From Symmachiella macrocystis (GTDB lineage Bacteria; Planctomycetota; Planctomycetia; Planctomycetales; Planctomycetaceae): a DNA stretch of 64,000 nucleotides. The notes under the pieces are model-generated. The model saw only the letters and a program-made list of their open reading frames with translations, ran no database searches and was not told the DNA's origin. Positions 1 to 9,184 of the stretch are shown here, in pieces (within the stretch, counting starts at the first letter, position 1; each line of letters begins with the position of its first letter). The position numbers were made by a program, and so were the translations under genes. The stretch lies in contig NZ_SJPP01000002.1 of assembly GCF_007860075.1 (NCBI RefSeq), positions 248,001 to 312,000 on the forward strand, read 5' to 3'.

Positions 1-2817
1 GACGTTATAGGTGCCGTTGTCGCCGACGAACCAATCGTTGCCCCCCATGCCCATGGCATAGATCGTGCCGGGCACGGTATGCACTCCCAGCGAAACTCGG
101 TTGCGGTAAATCTCCACCTGGCCGGTGCCGGAACGAGTGAAGACGCGGAAATAGTCATCGCCGCTGGTGCCGGAAACCGCGAAGTCGCGTCCTTGTTGTT
201 GCTCTGTGCGGATACGTATGACGCGTGAGTGCGACGTTTCCAATCCGGTTTCATTGCTGACGGCCGTCGCGCGGATCGTATAATTACCCGCTTTGTCATA
301 TCTCTTACTGATGGACGAGCCGGAGAGTCCGGTCACCAAGCGCGGCTGACTGCCGTCGCCCCAATCGACGGTGTAGGTATAGTGTTCGCGCGTCACGGTC
401 GGACCATAAAGCTTCAACGAAACCACGCGTCGCTGCCCCACGACACCGTCATTATCGCCGCGAATCCGCAACACCGAAGTGTCCGCGCCATGCACCCGCA
501 CAAGGTTGGATCTGGAGCCGCCATCATTGTCAAGGACTTTCAAACGCACGACGATGTTACTTTGTCCATTCAAGTCCGCGGCGGTGATGTAAGGCCGCAC
601 CCCTATGGCATCGTACGTGCCGTCGTTCCCGTAGTCCCACATATAGGTCAGGGTCCCAGCGGGCTGATCCGCATCATAACTGTCACTGCCATCGAGTTGG
701 ATCCTGTTGCGGTTGCCTAACACATATGGCCCCCCGGCATCGGCGACGGGGCGGGTGTTGATAAAGGGGATGACCGTGATCACCAAAGCCGCGCTATCGT
801 CGGGGATGCTGCCCACAGCGGCGTCGTCGACGTTGACGGTAACGTTCAGTACAGGGTTCCCGGCGGCATTGAGCACCGCCCCCGCTTTGAGGAACAATTC
901 GGTTCCGAGAATCTCAAACAGATCGGCATCGGCACCGGTCAGCGAGAGCACGTTGGTCCCCAGTAGATCATCGGTGACGACAATGTCGGCCACTTTGATG
1001 CGGAGCGTTGTATCGATGTTCTCTGGGAGGCTAGTGAGGTTATTGTCCAACATCACCATCGGCGGGTCGTTGACGTCAATCACGTCAATCGCCAGAGCCG
1101 TGCTATCGTCGGGCGTGGTTCCTATCGCGACGTCATTCACGTTGACGGTCACGTTCAAAATGGGATTAGAGTAACTATCGAGAACCGTACCCGCCTTCAG
1201 GAACAACTCGGTTCCATCGATTTCGAACAGCCCCACGTCCGCACCGGTGAGTGAAAGCACGTTCGTCCCCACCCCATCGTCAGTGACCACAATGTCGGCC
1301 ACTTTGATGCGGGAGGTCGTATCGGTGTTCTCCAGCAAACTACCGATCGTGTTATCCAATGCCACCATCGGCGACTCGTTGACTTCGGTCACGTTGATCG
1401 CCAGGGCGGCGCTATCGTCCGGCGTGGTTCCCACCGTGGCATCATCGACGTTGACAGTTACGTCCAAAACCGGATTAGCGAACCGATCCAGGACCGTCCC
1501 CGCTTTGAGAAAGAGTACCGTTCCATCGATTTCAAACAGCCCCGCGTCCGCTCCCGTGAGCGAGAGCACGTTGTTGCCCAGCGCATCATCGGTGACCACA
1601 ATGTCGGCTACTTTGACGCGGGACGTCGTATCGGTGTTCTCCGGTAGACCAGTGACCGTGTTGTTCAATGTGACCAGCGGTGGGTTGTTGACGTCAGTTT
1701 CATCGGTCCAGCGAAATGCTTCAATTCCATTGGTGGAAGTACCTCGTCCCACAATTACAGAGCCATCGGCCGACACGCCCCATGCATAACTCCTAAAATC
1801 ACCACCCGGCAAGTCGCCCAGACCCACCATGCCCGTTTCCGCCGTCCAACGAAATGCTTCATATCCATTGGTGGAATTACTCCGTCCCACAATCACGGAA
1901 CCGTCGTCCGATACGTCGTATGCATAACTGTTAAAAGTACCACCCGGCAAGTCGCCCAGGCCGACCATGCCCGTTTCCGCCGTCCATCGAAATGCTTCAT
2001 ATCCATTGGTGGAATTACTCCGTCCCACAATCACGGAAGCGTCGTCCGATACGTCGTATGCATAACTGTTAAAAGTACCACCCGGCAAGTCGCCCAGGCC
2101 GACCATGCCCGTTTCCGCCGTCCAACGAAACGCTTCAGTTCCATTGGCTGAATCACCCCGTCCCACAATTACAGAGCCATCGGCTGACACGTGTCGTGCA
2201 TAACTGCTAAAAGTACCACCCGGCAGGTCGCCCAGGCCCACCATGCCCGTTTCCGCCGTCCAACGAAATGCTTCATATCCATTGGCGGATTTGCTACGTC
2301 CGACAATCACGGAACCGTCGGCCGACACGCCGTATGCATAACTGTTAAAATCACCACCCGGCAAGTCGCCCAGGCCCACCATGCCCGTTTCCGCCGTCCA
2401 TCGAAATGCTTCTGTTCCATTGGCGGATTTGCTACGTCCTACAATCACGGAACCGTCGGCCGACACGCCGTATGCATAACTGTTAAAATCACCACCCGGC
2501 AAGTCGCCCAGGCCCACCATGCCCGTTTCTGCCGTCCATCGAAATGCTTCATATCCATTGGTGGAATTACTCCGTCCGACAATCACGGAGCCGTCGGCCG
2601 ACACGTTGTATGCATAACTGTTAAAAGTACCACCCGGCAAGTCGCCCAGGCCCACCATGGAGCCGGCCAACAGCGTGCGGTCTTCGAGCTGTTGCATCGC
2701 CAGGGGGCGGGTGAGGGAGCCGGTGCGTTTGCAGCGAGGAGCTTGATGGCTTTTAGTAGCCGAACGAAAAAATGGGGGCATCGAGTTGGTCCTCTTGTAT
2801 TTCTGGGAGTGTTTCAT
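1..2817 (-). CDS. Giant exported repeat protein: HAF repeats, cadherin-like and PKD-like domains (3' end outside window)
   Basis: The reverse strand is open for 939 codons from an ATG at 2817 to the window edge, so the C-terminus is missing. Residues 1-43 are basic, followed by LEDRTLLAG (44-52), the planctomycete motif found near the N-terminus of large exported proteins. Residues about 54-375 are seven tandem 46-residue units of the type GLGDLPGG...S.A..VSADGSVIVG...G.EAFRWT, which matches the HAF extracellular repeat family. Residues about 376-684 are three 103-residue cadherin-like units (VADIVVTDD, LSLTGAD, LFEI.GT.LFLKAG). A PKD domain follows (VADAGGPY, WDYGNDGTYD), then a second DWGDGS domain, then a GGNDWFVGDNG stretch resembling RTX repeats. 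It probably acts at the cell surface in adhesion or matrix building; the role is inferred. The plus-strand frames over this region are antisense shadows. Confidence 0.85.
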   Translation of the reverse strand, partial: MKHSQKYKRTNSMPPFFRSATKSHQAPRCKRTGSLTRPLAMQQLEDRTLLAGSMVGLGDLPGGTFNSYAYNVSADGSVIVGRSNSTNGYEAFRWTAETGMVGLGDLPGGDFNSYAYGVSADGSVIVGRSKSANGTEAFRWTAETGMVGLGDLPGGDFNSYAYGVSADGSVIVGRSKSANGYEAFRWTAETGMVGLGDLPGGTFSSYARHVSADGSVIVGRGDSANGTEAFRWTAETGMVGLGDLPGGTFNSYAYDVSDDASVIVGRSNSTNGYEAFRWTAETGMVGLGDLPGGTFNSYAYDVSDDGSVIVGRSNSTNGYEAFRWTAETGMVGLGDLPGGDFRSYAWGVSADGSVIVGRGTSTNGIEAFRWTDETDVNNPPLVTLNNTVTGLPENTDTTSRVKVADIVVTDDALGNNVLSLTGADAGLFEIDGTVLFLKAGTVLDRFANPVLDVTVNVDDATVGTTPDDSAALAINVTEVNESPMVALDNTIGSLLENTDTTSRIKVADIVVTDDGVGTNVLSLTGADVGLFEIDGTELFLKAGTVLDSYSNPILNVTVNVNDVAIGTTPDDSTALAIDVIDVNDPPMVMLDNNLTSLPENIDTTLRIKVADIVVTDDLLGTNVLSLTGADADLFEILGTELFLKAGAVLNAAGNPVLNVTVNVDDAAVGSIPDDSAALVITVIPFINTRPVADAGGPYVLGNRNRIQLDGSDSYDADQPAGTLTYMWDYGNDGTYDAIGVRPYITAADLNGQSNIVVRLKVLDNDGGSRSNLVRVHGADTSVLRIRGDNDGVVGQRRVVSLKLYGPTVTREHYTYTVDWGDGSQPRLVTGLSGSSISKRYDKAGNYTIRATAVSNETGLETSHSRVIRIRTEQQQGRDFAVSGTSGDDYFRVFTRSGTGQVEIYRNRVSLGVHTVPGTIYAMGMGGNDWFVGDNGTYNV
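750..1690 (-). repeat. Three 309-bp cadherin-like repeat units
   Basis: The string gctatcgtc recurs at 793, 1102 and 1411, exactly 309 bp (103 codons) apart, inside three diverged copies of one domain. The encoded units share ENTDTT(S/L)R(I/V)KVADIVVTDD and a NVTVNVDDA-type ending. They are more diverged than the HAF units and so are older duplications. Confidence 0.9.
1690..2655 (-). repeat. Seven tandem 138-bp HAF-repeat units
   Basis: The marker cccggcaagtcg and its variants recur at 1805, 1943, 2081, 2219, 2357, 2495 and 2633, exactly 138 bp (46 codons) apart. The units are nearly identical at the DNA level, which points to recent tandem duplication or gene conversion within the exported-protein gene and makes copy number likely to vary between strains. 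Confidence 0.95.
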
Positions 2818-2864
2818 GGTGTCGGTTAATAGGAATCGGAGGTTCGTCACTGTTTCAAGAACAG

Positions 2865-2904
2865 CGCCCCGTGCGCTCATAACAAACGCACGGCGGCGAG
2901 GTTT
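2865..2904. repeat. REP-like palindromic element, copy 1
   Basis: About 40 bp beginning cgccccgtgcgc and ending cggcggcgaggtt. A complementary core (gtgcg / cgcac) can fold into a hairpin. A second copy lies at 3621-3661, on the other side of the small secreted-protein gene. Confidence 0.55.
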
Positions 2905-2920
2905 TTGATACGTTGCAAGA

Positions 2921-3466
2921 TCACTTTCGCTTCAACTCACCCTCCTGCGTAAATTCCGCAATCGCCGTGTCTGAACCCGCTTTGACGACCTCCGTTTCAA
3001 ACAAGGTGCGGAAGCTGCCTGAGGCGCCCCGGTAATGGCGGGTGCCGCCCACAACAGTAAAGATGCCGTCGCCGCTGAGCACGGCGTCACCCTGATCATT
3101 GATAAAATCCAACGTGAAGACCGCATGCCAAGTGCAATAGATTTTGCCCCGTTTGGTGTGAATCACGTGGATGTTGCGGCCTTCTCTTTCGTGGGGACCT
3201 TGCACGCATTCGAACTCGATCCCGGTGTCAGTGGGAAGGATCGTCTCCGGCAACGGCAGGACCGAACCGCTGTGGAGATGAAACCCAATCTGCGGGCTAG
3301 TGCCGATAGCGAGATAGGGAGCAGAGTCGCCGCCAAAACTCAACGCGTTTTGCACATTGCTAAAGCCAACGAGCCCTTCGGTTTGAAAATCGCCGGCAGC
3401 GGCAGTCCCCAGAGTGAGTGAGAAAAACGTGATCGCGGTGATGAGTACGTTGGTCTGTAATTTCAT
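2921..3466 (-). CDS. Small secreted protein with signal peptide, unknown function
   Basis: 181 residues. Residues 1-24 are a clear Sec signal peptide (MKLQTN, a hydrophobic stretch ITAITFFSLTLG, then a TAAAG cleavage region). The mature part has short beta-rich motifs, including GDGIFTVVGGTRHYRGASGSF around residues 132-152. That D/G-rich 'VVGGT..Y.GA.G' pattern resembles barrel proteins of the allene-oxide-cyclase/dirigent type, but the match is only a visual impression. It is probably periplasmic or extracellular and is flanked by two copies of a REP-like element. It appears monocistronic: the kinase gene starts far upstream and ends 300 bp away. Confidence 0.75.
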   Translation of the reverse strand: MKLQTNVLITAITFFSLTLGTAAAGDFQTEGLVGFSNVQNALSFGGDSAPYLAIGTSPQIGFHLHSGSVLPLPETILPTDTGIEFECVQGPHEREGRNIHVIHTKRGKIYCTWHAVFTLDFINDQGDAVLSGDGIFTVVGGTRHYRGASGSFRTLFETEVVKAGSDTAIAEFTQEGELKRK

Positions 3467-3620
3467 GTGATTTCCTTTTCATGTGGTTGGAGTTGGCATC
3501 GTTGTCGACGCCTGTTTGAGTTGGGCACGTTAGAAATCAAAATCGCAATGAAGCAGGGCTGAGAATTGCCGTCCTCCTCTTGGTGAATGGGGAATTGCGG
3601 GTTATCATGCAAAACAGACC

Positions 3621-3661
3621 ACCGCCCCGTGCGCACAAAGCGAGCGCACGACGGCGAGGTT
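3621..3661. repeat. REP-like palindromic element, copy 2
   Basis: cgccccgtgcgcacaaagcg... gacggcgaggtt; similar to the element at 2865-2904 apart from a few substitutions and one small length difference. Its two arms (gtgcgc/gcgcac) are complementary. Confidence 0.55.
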
Positions 3662-3663
3662 CC

Positions 3664-3715
3664 CGGCTGGTGAGGAGGTGTTTCGCGACAACGGCCTCAC
3701 CAGCCGATTTTTTTT
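3664..3715 (+). terminator. Strong hairpin followed by T-run
   Basis: A perfect 12-bp stem, CGGCTGGTGAGG at 3664-3675 paired with CCTCACCAGCCG at 3695-3706, is followed on the plus strand by eight T residues. By shape it is a rho-independent terminator reading rightwards. No plus-strand gene is visible upstream, so it may shield the 3' end of the kinase gene from opposing transcription. Confidence 0.7.
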
Positions 3716-3765
3716 GTCAGAGGTTGTTTCAATTGTTGCAGTAGGTGCGCTGTGCGGCGCGAGTG

Positions 3766-6700
3766 TCAGGGGGCCTCCTGCTGGTAACGTTGACGAAATC
3801 CCGAAGGCTTCAAGATTTGGACCGCTCCGTTCGGTTGTTGGACGACGCAGACAAACTCGCGATCGACAACATCGGGATTGCCGTCAAGAACACGGCCGTC
3901 CGCGGCAAACTTCACGAATTGTTTGGCTCTGGTCGCTGCCAGAATCCACTCGAACCGACCCGTTCGCGGATCGCGATAACGGATCGACGTTGCCTGCCCT
4001 TTCGAGTAGTTTTCACTAAATTTCACGTGCGTGCTTGTGGCCCATTCGAACGGAGGCTGCCCCACGTCCCCGCCTCTCAGTGCGGCAATTTGAAGGCCAT
4101 CCATGCCCCAGACTTGCACGAAATCTGACGACACCACTGCGATTTGAGTTCCATCCGGTTTCCAAACGACTTCGTAGCCGCCAGCGGTAATCAGACTGCT
4201 TTCCAATTGGCCGTCCTCAGACTTCCAAATGCGGAGCGTGCCCCCGGCGTCGCACATGGCGATTTTGTTGCCCTGCGGACTCCACGCCGGTCGCGACCTG
4301 ACTTTAGTTATATCAGAACCCTCGCAAATTGGCCCAGGTGTCCCGTCTAGATTCCAGATTTGCAGCAGCGACGGGTCCTTGTCGCTAACGATGCGGACGG
4401 CCACTTGGTTACCGTGCGGGCTCACCGACAGGCGGCGAACGCCGGAACTTTTTTCAACGTCGGGTGAGTTGATGATCACCGGTCCTTCCGAGCCATCGCG
4501 GCCGCACAAACGGAGAAGGGGCGCGATGGCGTGGAGCCGCCACCCTCCGACCACCACTGAATGACTGTCGGGAGTCCAGGCGAAATCAAGCGGGTATTCG
4601 TGGAGTCGGTCCAAGGACTGCGATTGCGTCCCATCGGAATTGCAGAGCAGCATGTAAAATTCATCGGCGTGCCCGATATTCGCGGCGAGTTTCTGGCCGT
4701 CAGGACTCAACCGTGCAGCACGCAAACGGGCGAGAATGGCGAATTGAGCAATCACGCCACCGCTCGCATCCCAGACATGAAATCCGTCATTGGAAAAGGT
4801 CGCGATGGACTTACTCCCTGGACGCCACGCCACCCAATCAATTGGCAAAGCACTCATTTCCACCTGACCGACGTCGATCTCCGTTTTGGCGCCGGTATCA
4901 ACATCCCAAATCCGGCGTTTACCGTCATGGGCCACCGATGCCACGCGCTGGCCATCGGGACTCCAGGCAGCGCACATCGGCCCCGCGGTGTGGCCGGCGA
5001 ACACCGGCCCCGGTGTGCCATCTCGTTTCCAAACACAGACTTCACCGCTGCCACGATTCGCCGTCAACAGCCGCTTGCCATCGGGGCTCCAGGCGACGGT
5101 TGATACAGCGCCCTTTTTGGTGTCAATTACCGACTGCAGTGCTCCTTGGTCATTTGACAGGGCGATCGTCCCATCAGCCCCGGCCGACGCCAACGTCTTA
5201 CCGTCCGGGCTCCAAGCGATTTCCCACACCGAACTGTTAGGATGACCTCGCCAACGCTTCAAGAGTTTTCCTTCGCGTGACCACATTCTCAGATTTCCGG
5301 CGACATTTCCCGAGACCAGCCGCTTGCCATCATTCGGGTGCCATTTCACGGTGCGCACATCGCACGCGTTGCCGAACAAGGTTATACTCGGTGTCCCGGT
5401 TTCGAAGTCCCAGATTCTGACCGTGTCGTCATTGCTGGCCGTTGCGAGCAGTTTGCCGTTTGGACTCCAGTCAACCTTGGTAAGACCATCGGTATGGCCG
5501 CAGAAGATCCTCTTTAATTCAAAGCTGGGAAATTCGTAGACGCGCAGCACTTCGTCGGTGGGAACGGCGATATACCGGCCATCGGGACTCCACGCAAAAT
5601 GGCCGAGAATGTTATTTGGTGTACCAGTGACGTGCCGGTTCACAATCTGCCAGCGGGCAATACCTGGCAGCGCGGGAGGATCGGGAAGTAAGCCGGCAAA
5701 GGGTTCGGGCGAAGGCGTCTCCCGCCGGGATATCTCCGGAGGCCGCACTGTGTTTTCGTTCTCGATCGTCACCGCATGGCCGTCGGGGTAGGTGGTCTGG
5801 GAAATCACGTTTCCGTCCCGGTCCTTCACCACGACCACGATCGCCGCCGCCACAATGCCCCCGATAAACGCAGCGGCGAATGACAACGCCAACGTGCGAT
5901 TCCGTTGGGCCCACTTTGAAATCCGCGTCGCTACCGAAGGACGCCGGGCGTGGATCGGCTCGCCGTTCAAATATCGCCGCAAGTCATCCGCAAATTCTTG
6001 AGCCGTTGCGTAACGGTCCGCTGGTTCCTTGGCGATCGCCTTGTGGATGATCGTTTCTAGGTCAGCGGGAATCGCATTGTTTACTTGTCGCAACGGCGAT
6101 GGCTCTTCCTCTAGGCCCTTTTGTAGCAGCTCATTGCGGGCGGCTGATGGATAGACCGGGCTAAGCGAAAGCATTTCGTACAATGTCACGCCCAGCGAAT
6201 AGAGGTCGCTGCGGCGATCAACGGCGTCGTTTTGGCCGGTGGCCTGTTCGGGACTCATATACCGCAGCGTCCCCATGACATCGCCGGTCGTCGTCAGGCC
6301 GGCATCCCCTTCGATACGCGCGAGACCAAAATCGGTGACCCATAGTTTGCCTCCGGCATCCAGCATCAAATTTGACGGCTTGATGTCGCGATGCAGGATG
6401 CCATTTTGGTGCGCAAACTCCAATGCCTCTGCCCCTTGAATGCCCAACCCGGCAATAGTGCGAAAATACTCCGGTTTGTTCGTGGCGTCTTTGGTGGGCA
6501 GCGCCGCGAACGTACCGGTATCGTTGACAGCATTCGAATCAGGGCGTGCGAAGTTGTCATCGTCCTCGTCGAGCGGCATGTCGGGACGGGTCAGGTCTGC
6601 TGGCTCAAACCGTCCCGTAACCAACTCCGAAGCCAAACTGAAATCGGCGTCTTTGGTGACCGGCAAGTCGAGCTCGTCTTTTTGCGCGACCTGCCGCAGT

Positions 6701-7263
6701 TGTTTGATCAGATCGGAGACATCCTGCCCCTCGATGTACTGCATCGCATAGTAATGCACTGCCCGGTCACGGCCGATGTGAAACACCGGCACAATGTTGC
6801 CGTGATGCAACCCTGCAGCCGCCTGGGCCTCAGTTTTGAACCGTTCCAACTGCCGTTGATCCAACACGGCGGTAAACGGCAATACCTTGAGTGCCACCTG
6901 TCGGTTCAAGGAGATTTGGTGGGCCTCGTAAACCACCCCCATGCCGCCGCGGCCGATTTCGCGGACCAGTTGAAAATCGCCCAGCGTGCCGCCCAGCGGG
7001 GCGTTCGGGGCAAGTGTTTTCGGAGGCTGTGGTGGCGGCGTTTGTTCCACCAAGTTAGCGATGATCGGGATCACATTCCCGTCGGGGATGTCCAACAGGT
7101 CTCCGATTTGTTGGTTCGCACGAAGCAGCCTTTCAATACGGGCCACCTGCTGTTTATCACCCGCGCATGCCTGTTGAACGAACAAGGACCGCTCAGCGTC
7201 ATTTTCGATGTCAATGGCGTGAAAAAAGATCGATTCTTCTGTCTTATGAATGCCACTCATCAT
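3766..7263 (-). CDS. Transmembrane Ser/Thr protein kinase with C-terminal WD40 repeats
   Basis: 1165 residues. The kinase domain spans about 97-435: glycine loop GRGGMGVVYEA (104-114), VALK with catalytic Lys126, HRDIKPSNLM with HRD at 291-293, DFG at 311-313 and SPEQ in place of APE at 337-340. An acidic insert of roughly 80 residues (about 185-265) sits between the hinge region and the HRD loop. A single transmembrane helix (about 458-479) is followed by a linker and about 600 residues of WD40-type units (repeated 'AWSPDGK.LA' and 'V.IWD'), probably a periplasmic propeller sensor. This is the usual planctomycete receptor-kinase layout. The ECF sigma gene lies about 100 bp upstream on the same strand, a pairing known in planctomycetes in which kinase and sigma factor are thought to be functionally linked. 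The ligand is unknown. Confidence 0.93.
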   Translation of the reverse strand: MMSGIHKTEESIFFHAIDIENDAERSLFVQQACAGDKQQVARIERLLRANQQIGDLLDIPDGNVIPIIANLVEQTPPPQPPKTLAPNAPLGGTLGDFQLVREIGRGGMGVVYEAHQISLNRQVALKVLPFTAVLDQRQLERFKTEAQAAAGLHHGNIVPVFHIGRDRAVHYYAMQYIEGQDVSDLIKQLRQVAQKDELDLPVTKDADFSLASELVTGRFEPADLTRPDMPLDEDDDNFARPDSNAVNDTGTFAALPTKDATNKPEYFRTIAGLGIQGAEALEFAHQNGILHRDIKPSNLMLDAGGKLWVTDFGLARIEGDAGLTTTGDVMGTLRYMSPEQATGQNDAVDRRSDLYSLGVTLYEMLSLSPVYPSAARNELLQKGLEEEPSPLRQVNNAIPADLETIIHKAIAKEPADRYATAQEFADDLRRYLNGEPIHARRPSVATRISKWAQRNRTLALSFAAAFIGGIVAAAIVVVVKDRDGNVISQTTYPDGHAVTIENENTVRPPEISRRETPSPEPFAGLLPDPPALPGIARWQIVNRHVTGTPNNILGHFAWSPDGRYIAVPTDEVLRVYEFPSFELKRIFCGHTDGLTKVDWSPNGKLLATASNDDTVRIWDFETGTPSITLFGNACDVRTVKWHPNDGKRLVSGNVAGNLRMWSREGKLLKRWRGHPNSSVWEIAWSPDGKTLASAGADGTIALSNDQGALQSVIDTKKGAVSTVAWSPDGKRLLTANRGSGEVCVWKRDGTPGPVFAGHTAGPMCAAWSPDGQRVASVAHDGKRRIWDVDTGAKTEIDVGQVEMSALPIDWVAWRPGSKSIATFSNDGFHVWDASGGVIAQFAILARLRAARLSPDGQKLAANIGHADEFYMLLCNSDGTQSQSLDRLHEYPLDFAWTPDSHSVVVGGWRLHAIAPLLRLCGRDGSEGPVIINSPDVEKSSGVRRLSVSPHGNQVAVRIVSDKDPSLLQIWNLDGTPGPICEGSDITKVRSRPAWSPQGNKIAMCDAGGTLRIWKSEDGQLESSLITAGGYEVVWKPDGTQIAVVSSDFVQVWGMDGLQIAALRGGDVGQPPFEWATSTHVKFSENYSKGQATSIRYRDPRTGRFEWILAATRAKQFVKFAADGRVLDGNPDVVDREFVCVVQQPNGAVQILKPSGFRQRYQQEAP

Positions 7264-7364
7264 TGATTGTCCTGAACTCTGGACTTACCGCTCGCATTAG
7301 TAATGCGAAAAAACGAGCGCAAAGCAGTCACAAAACTCAAGGAAACTAGAGAATTTCGGAAAAT

Positions 7365-7940
7365 TCATGTGGAGGGATTGGAGTTCTCTTCCATGTCACT
7401 GCGGAGCCACGCCCGCGCGAAGACCCAAATCCGCCTGGACGTGCTAGGTGAAACCCCCAGTAGCCCTGCCGCTTCATCAGCCGACAAACCGGCAAAAAAC
7501 CGTAGTTTTACGAGTTCGGCCGCCCTGGGGTTCTCTTTTTCGAGACGGTTCAGGGCATCGTCCAAACTGAGCACTTGCATTCGGTCGACGTTGGCCGCTA
7601 ATTCCACGTCAAACAACACATGACGTTGGAATTCACCACCATTCCGAATAGCATTTTTTTGCCGCGCGCGTTCAACAAGAATTCGCCGCATGGCCTCAGC
7701 GACAGCAGCGAAAAAATGCCCAGGGCTATCCCATCGTTGTGCTTTCTCAACATCTACGAGTCGCACATAAGCGTCGTGTACTAAGGCGGTGGGCTGCAGT
7801 GTATGATCCGGCGATTCATGCAACATCTTAGCTACCGCTAATCGCCGCAATTCATCGTACATCATCGGCAGTAACTTCTCAGCCGCTCCCGTATCGCCGC
7901 TTTCCATATTCGAAAGAAACTGCGTTACGTCGCCCATCAT
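7365..7940 (-). CDS. ECF-type RNA polymerase sigma factor
   Basis: 191 residues. Region 2 covers about 15-90 (LLPMMYDELRRLA, LQPTALVHDAYVRLVD, FFAAVAEAMRRILVERARQK), and region 4 covers about 135-185 (AAELVKLRFFAGLSADEAAGLLGVS then an HTH). The LQPTALVHDAYLRL signature is that of the TIGR02999-like sigma group common in planctomycetes. It lies directly upstream of and co-directional with the kinase gene, so both are probably one transcription unit. No anti-sigma factor is visible, and control by the membrane kinase is a plausible inference. The start at MMGD is the only one that keeps the full region 2. Confidence 0.92.
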   Translation of the reverse strand: MMGDVTQFLSNMESGDTGAAEKLLPMMYDELRRLAVAKMLHESPDHTLQPTALVHDAYVRLVDVEKAQRWDSPGHFFAAVAEAMRRILVERARQKNAIRNGGEFQRHVLFDVELAANVDRMQVLSLDDALNRLEKENPRAAELVKLRFFAGLSADEAAGLLGVSPSTSRRIWVFARAWLRSDMEENSNPST

Positions 7941-8221
7941 GGTCCCATTTCAGATAGTTTTTCAGACAAAACTTTCCGCTTCTATCGTACTGAAGGTTGT
8001 ACGACGATGCATCTAAAACTTTGAAAACATTTGAGCCGTTAGTTCAAAGCCCTAGGGTTTGATAACGAATAATAGGCGGTATGGTTTACTTAATGAGTAA
8101 AAACCCGGCCCCGAGAAAACACAATCTACGTATCGTGGCTTACAACAGTTAAGCGATTTCACTCCACATACCCCGCTGCCGTTCCCAATCTATTTCCGCC
8201 GTAATCGACCGCTGCAGTTTT

Positions 8222-8398
8222 TCATGGACCGGCTCGCGCCCGACTACCATCCGCAACCGTTTGGAGCGGTGCCAAGCTCACGGTGGTTGCATCGACGATC
8301 ACACGTCGATCGCGAGGCTTGCGTCTTGTTTTCGCATGCGGTGGAAATATGTCGTCAATGAAAGCCCATTGTTCATCCGCTAGCTGATCCCGCGTCAT
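8222..8398 (-). pseudogene. IS5/IS4-type transposase N-terminal fragment
   Basis: Reverse-strand translation from 8398 begins MTRDQLADEQWAFIDDIFPP, then HAKTRRKPRDRRVIVDA. This is the typical start of IS5-family transposases (DxLTDEQWAxIEPLLPP...GRPPxDxRxxxxGI). After VDA the similarity is lost and no catalytic DDE residues follow, so only the first ~45 residues survive. Confidence 0.6.
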
Positions 8399-8988
8399 CA
8401 CGACAACCCTCCTTGGTCTGTGGCCAGTGAAAGTTAAAGTGGCCGCGATGTTCATAAATCAGAAAACAAAAGTTCTCCGACAGAGCCTAGCTTTCCGCCA
8501 CTTGGCTAGACATTTTTAAACGACATGGAGACTGCAAAAGTAATCCAGAGAGTCTGTTCAACCCTGCGCTCGACGCAAAGTGATGCGTAGTTCATTTGTG
8601 ATATGCCGGAACTGTTCGTCAGTAAGAACATCGATTATCGCCACCAGGTTTAAGCGCCCCTTCAATCGGACTGACAACGTCATCAATGCACGATAGACAG
8701 GTCGGGCTTTCAACCAGAGGGCTGGGCGCTATTTTCGGCCCGCCATTGGGAGATGACTGCGCGATCGCGCTGCTTTAAAGCAGCGGTGCCGCACTTCCCC
8801 AACCAGATCGTCTCTACCCTGAATTTGAACGCGGGCTGACGATTAATACTGAGCATATTATTGAGTTTTGCACAACCATGCCGATGCGTAAGAATCCTGC
8901 CTATTGACGTTTGGCCTTTGGCGGTGAATAATTAATAGATAAGAAACGACCGCCCCCATAGCCAGGGCGGTGGTCGAGCGGCCATGAG

Positions 8989-9026
8989 AGCCTCTGTGTG
9001 CGATGCCAGCACGTCAGGGGCTTTTT
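8989..9026 (+). terminator. Rho-independent terminator-like hairpin
   Basis: AGCCTCTG (8989-8996) pairs with CAGGGGCT (9015-9022) with one G-T pair, followed by TTTTT. It lies 160 bp upstream of the TerB-like gene and would stop read-through from the left. Confidence 0.45.
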
Positions 9027-9141
9027 GTATTCCTAGGATCAGCGGCCGATTCAAGGATGTATCCTAGACTGATGCCGCCAGGAGGAGATTTTGGGCCAGG
9101 CATTATCGGCCTCTTTGAATGGTGAAAGTTCGGGTTTAACG

Positions 9142-9155
9142 ATGTTTCGAAACAT
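9142..9155. promoter_or_regulatory. Perfect 14-bp palindrome upstream of the TerB-like gene
   Basis: ATGTTTCGAAACAT is self-complementary and ends 29 bp before the ATG at 9185. Position and symmetry suit a dimeric repressor operator. No known regulator consensus is claimed. Confidence 0.35.
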
Positions 9156-9184
9156 TCAAGTTTGATAAGGAGCATTGAGTTGCC

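Larger units (their letters stand above)
7941..9184. other. 1.2-kb gene-poor stretch with transposase debris and hairpins
   Basis: No intact gene is recognised. It holds a transposase N-terminal fragment (8222-8398), a 41-codon reverse-strand frame at 8558-8683 (MTLSVRLKGRLNLVAIIDVL... ending RRAQG) of unknown status, a hairpin at 8947-8976 (CGACCGCCC against GGGCGGTGGTCG), a terminator-like hairpin at 8989-9026 and a 14-bp palindrome at 9142-9155. It looks like a decayed insertion site. Confidence 0.6.

Noticed and set aside
1690-2655. CRISPR-like array
   Set aside because: The 138-bp period has no spacer of unique sequence, repeats are coding with a whole-codon period, and no cas gene is near.
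229-2829. Long plus-strand open frames over the first 2.8 kb
   Set aside because: They are antisense to the repeat protein; the reverse strand gives recognisable HAF, cadherin-like and PKD motifs in one uninterrupted frame, and the plus frames owe their length to the repeats.
6391-7266. 291-codon plus-strand frame across the kinase N-terminal half
   Set aside because: It is fully antisense to the glycine-loop, HRD and DFG motifs of the kinase and has no family resemblance.
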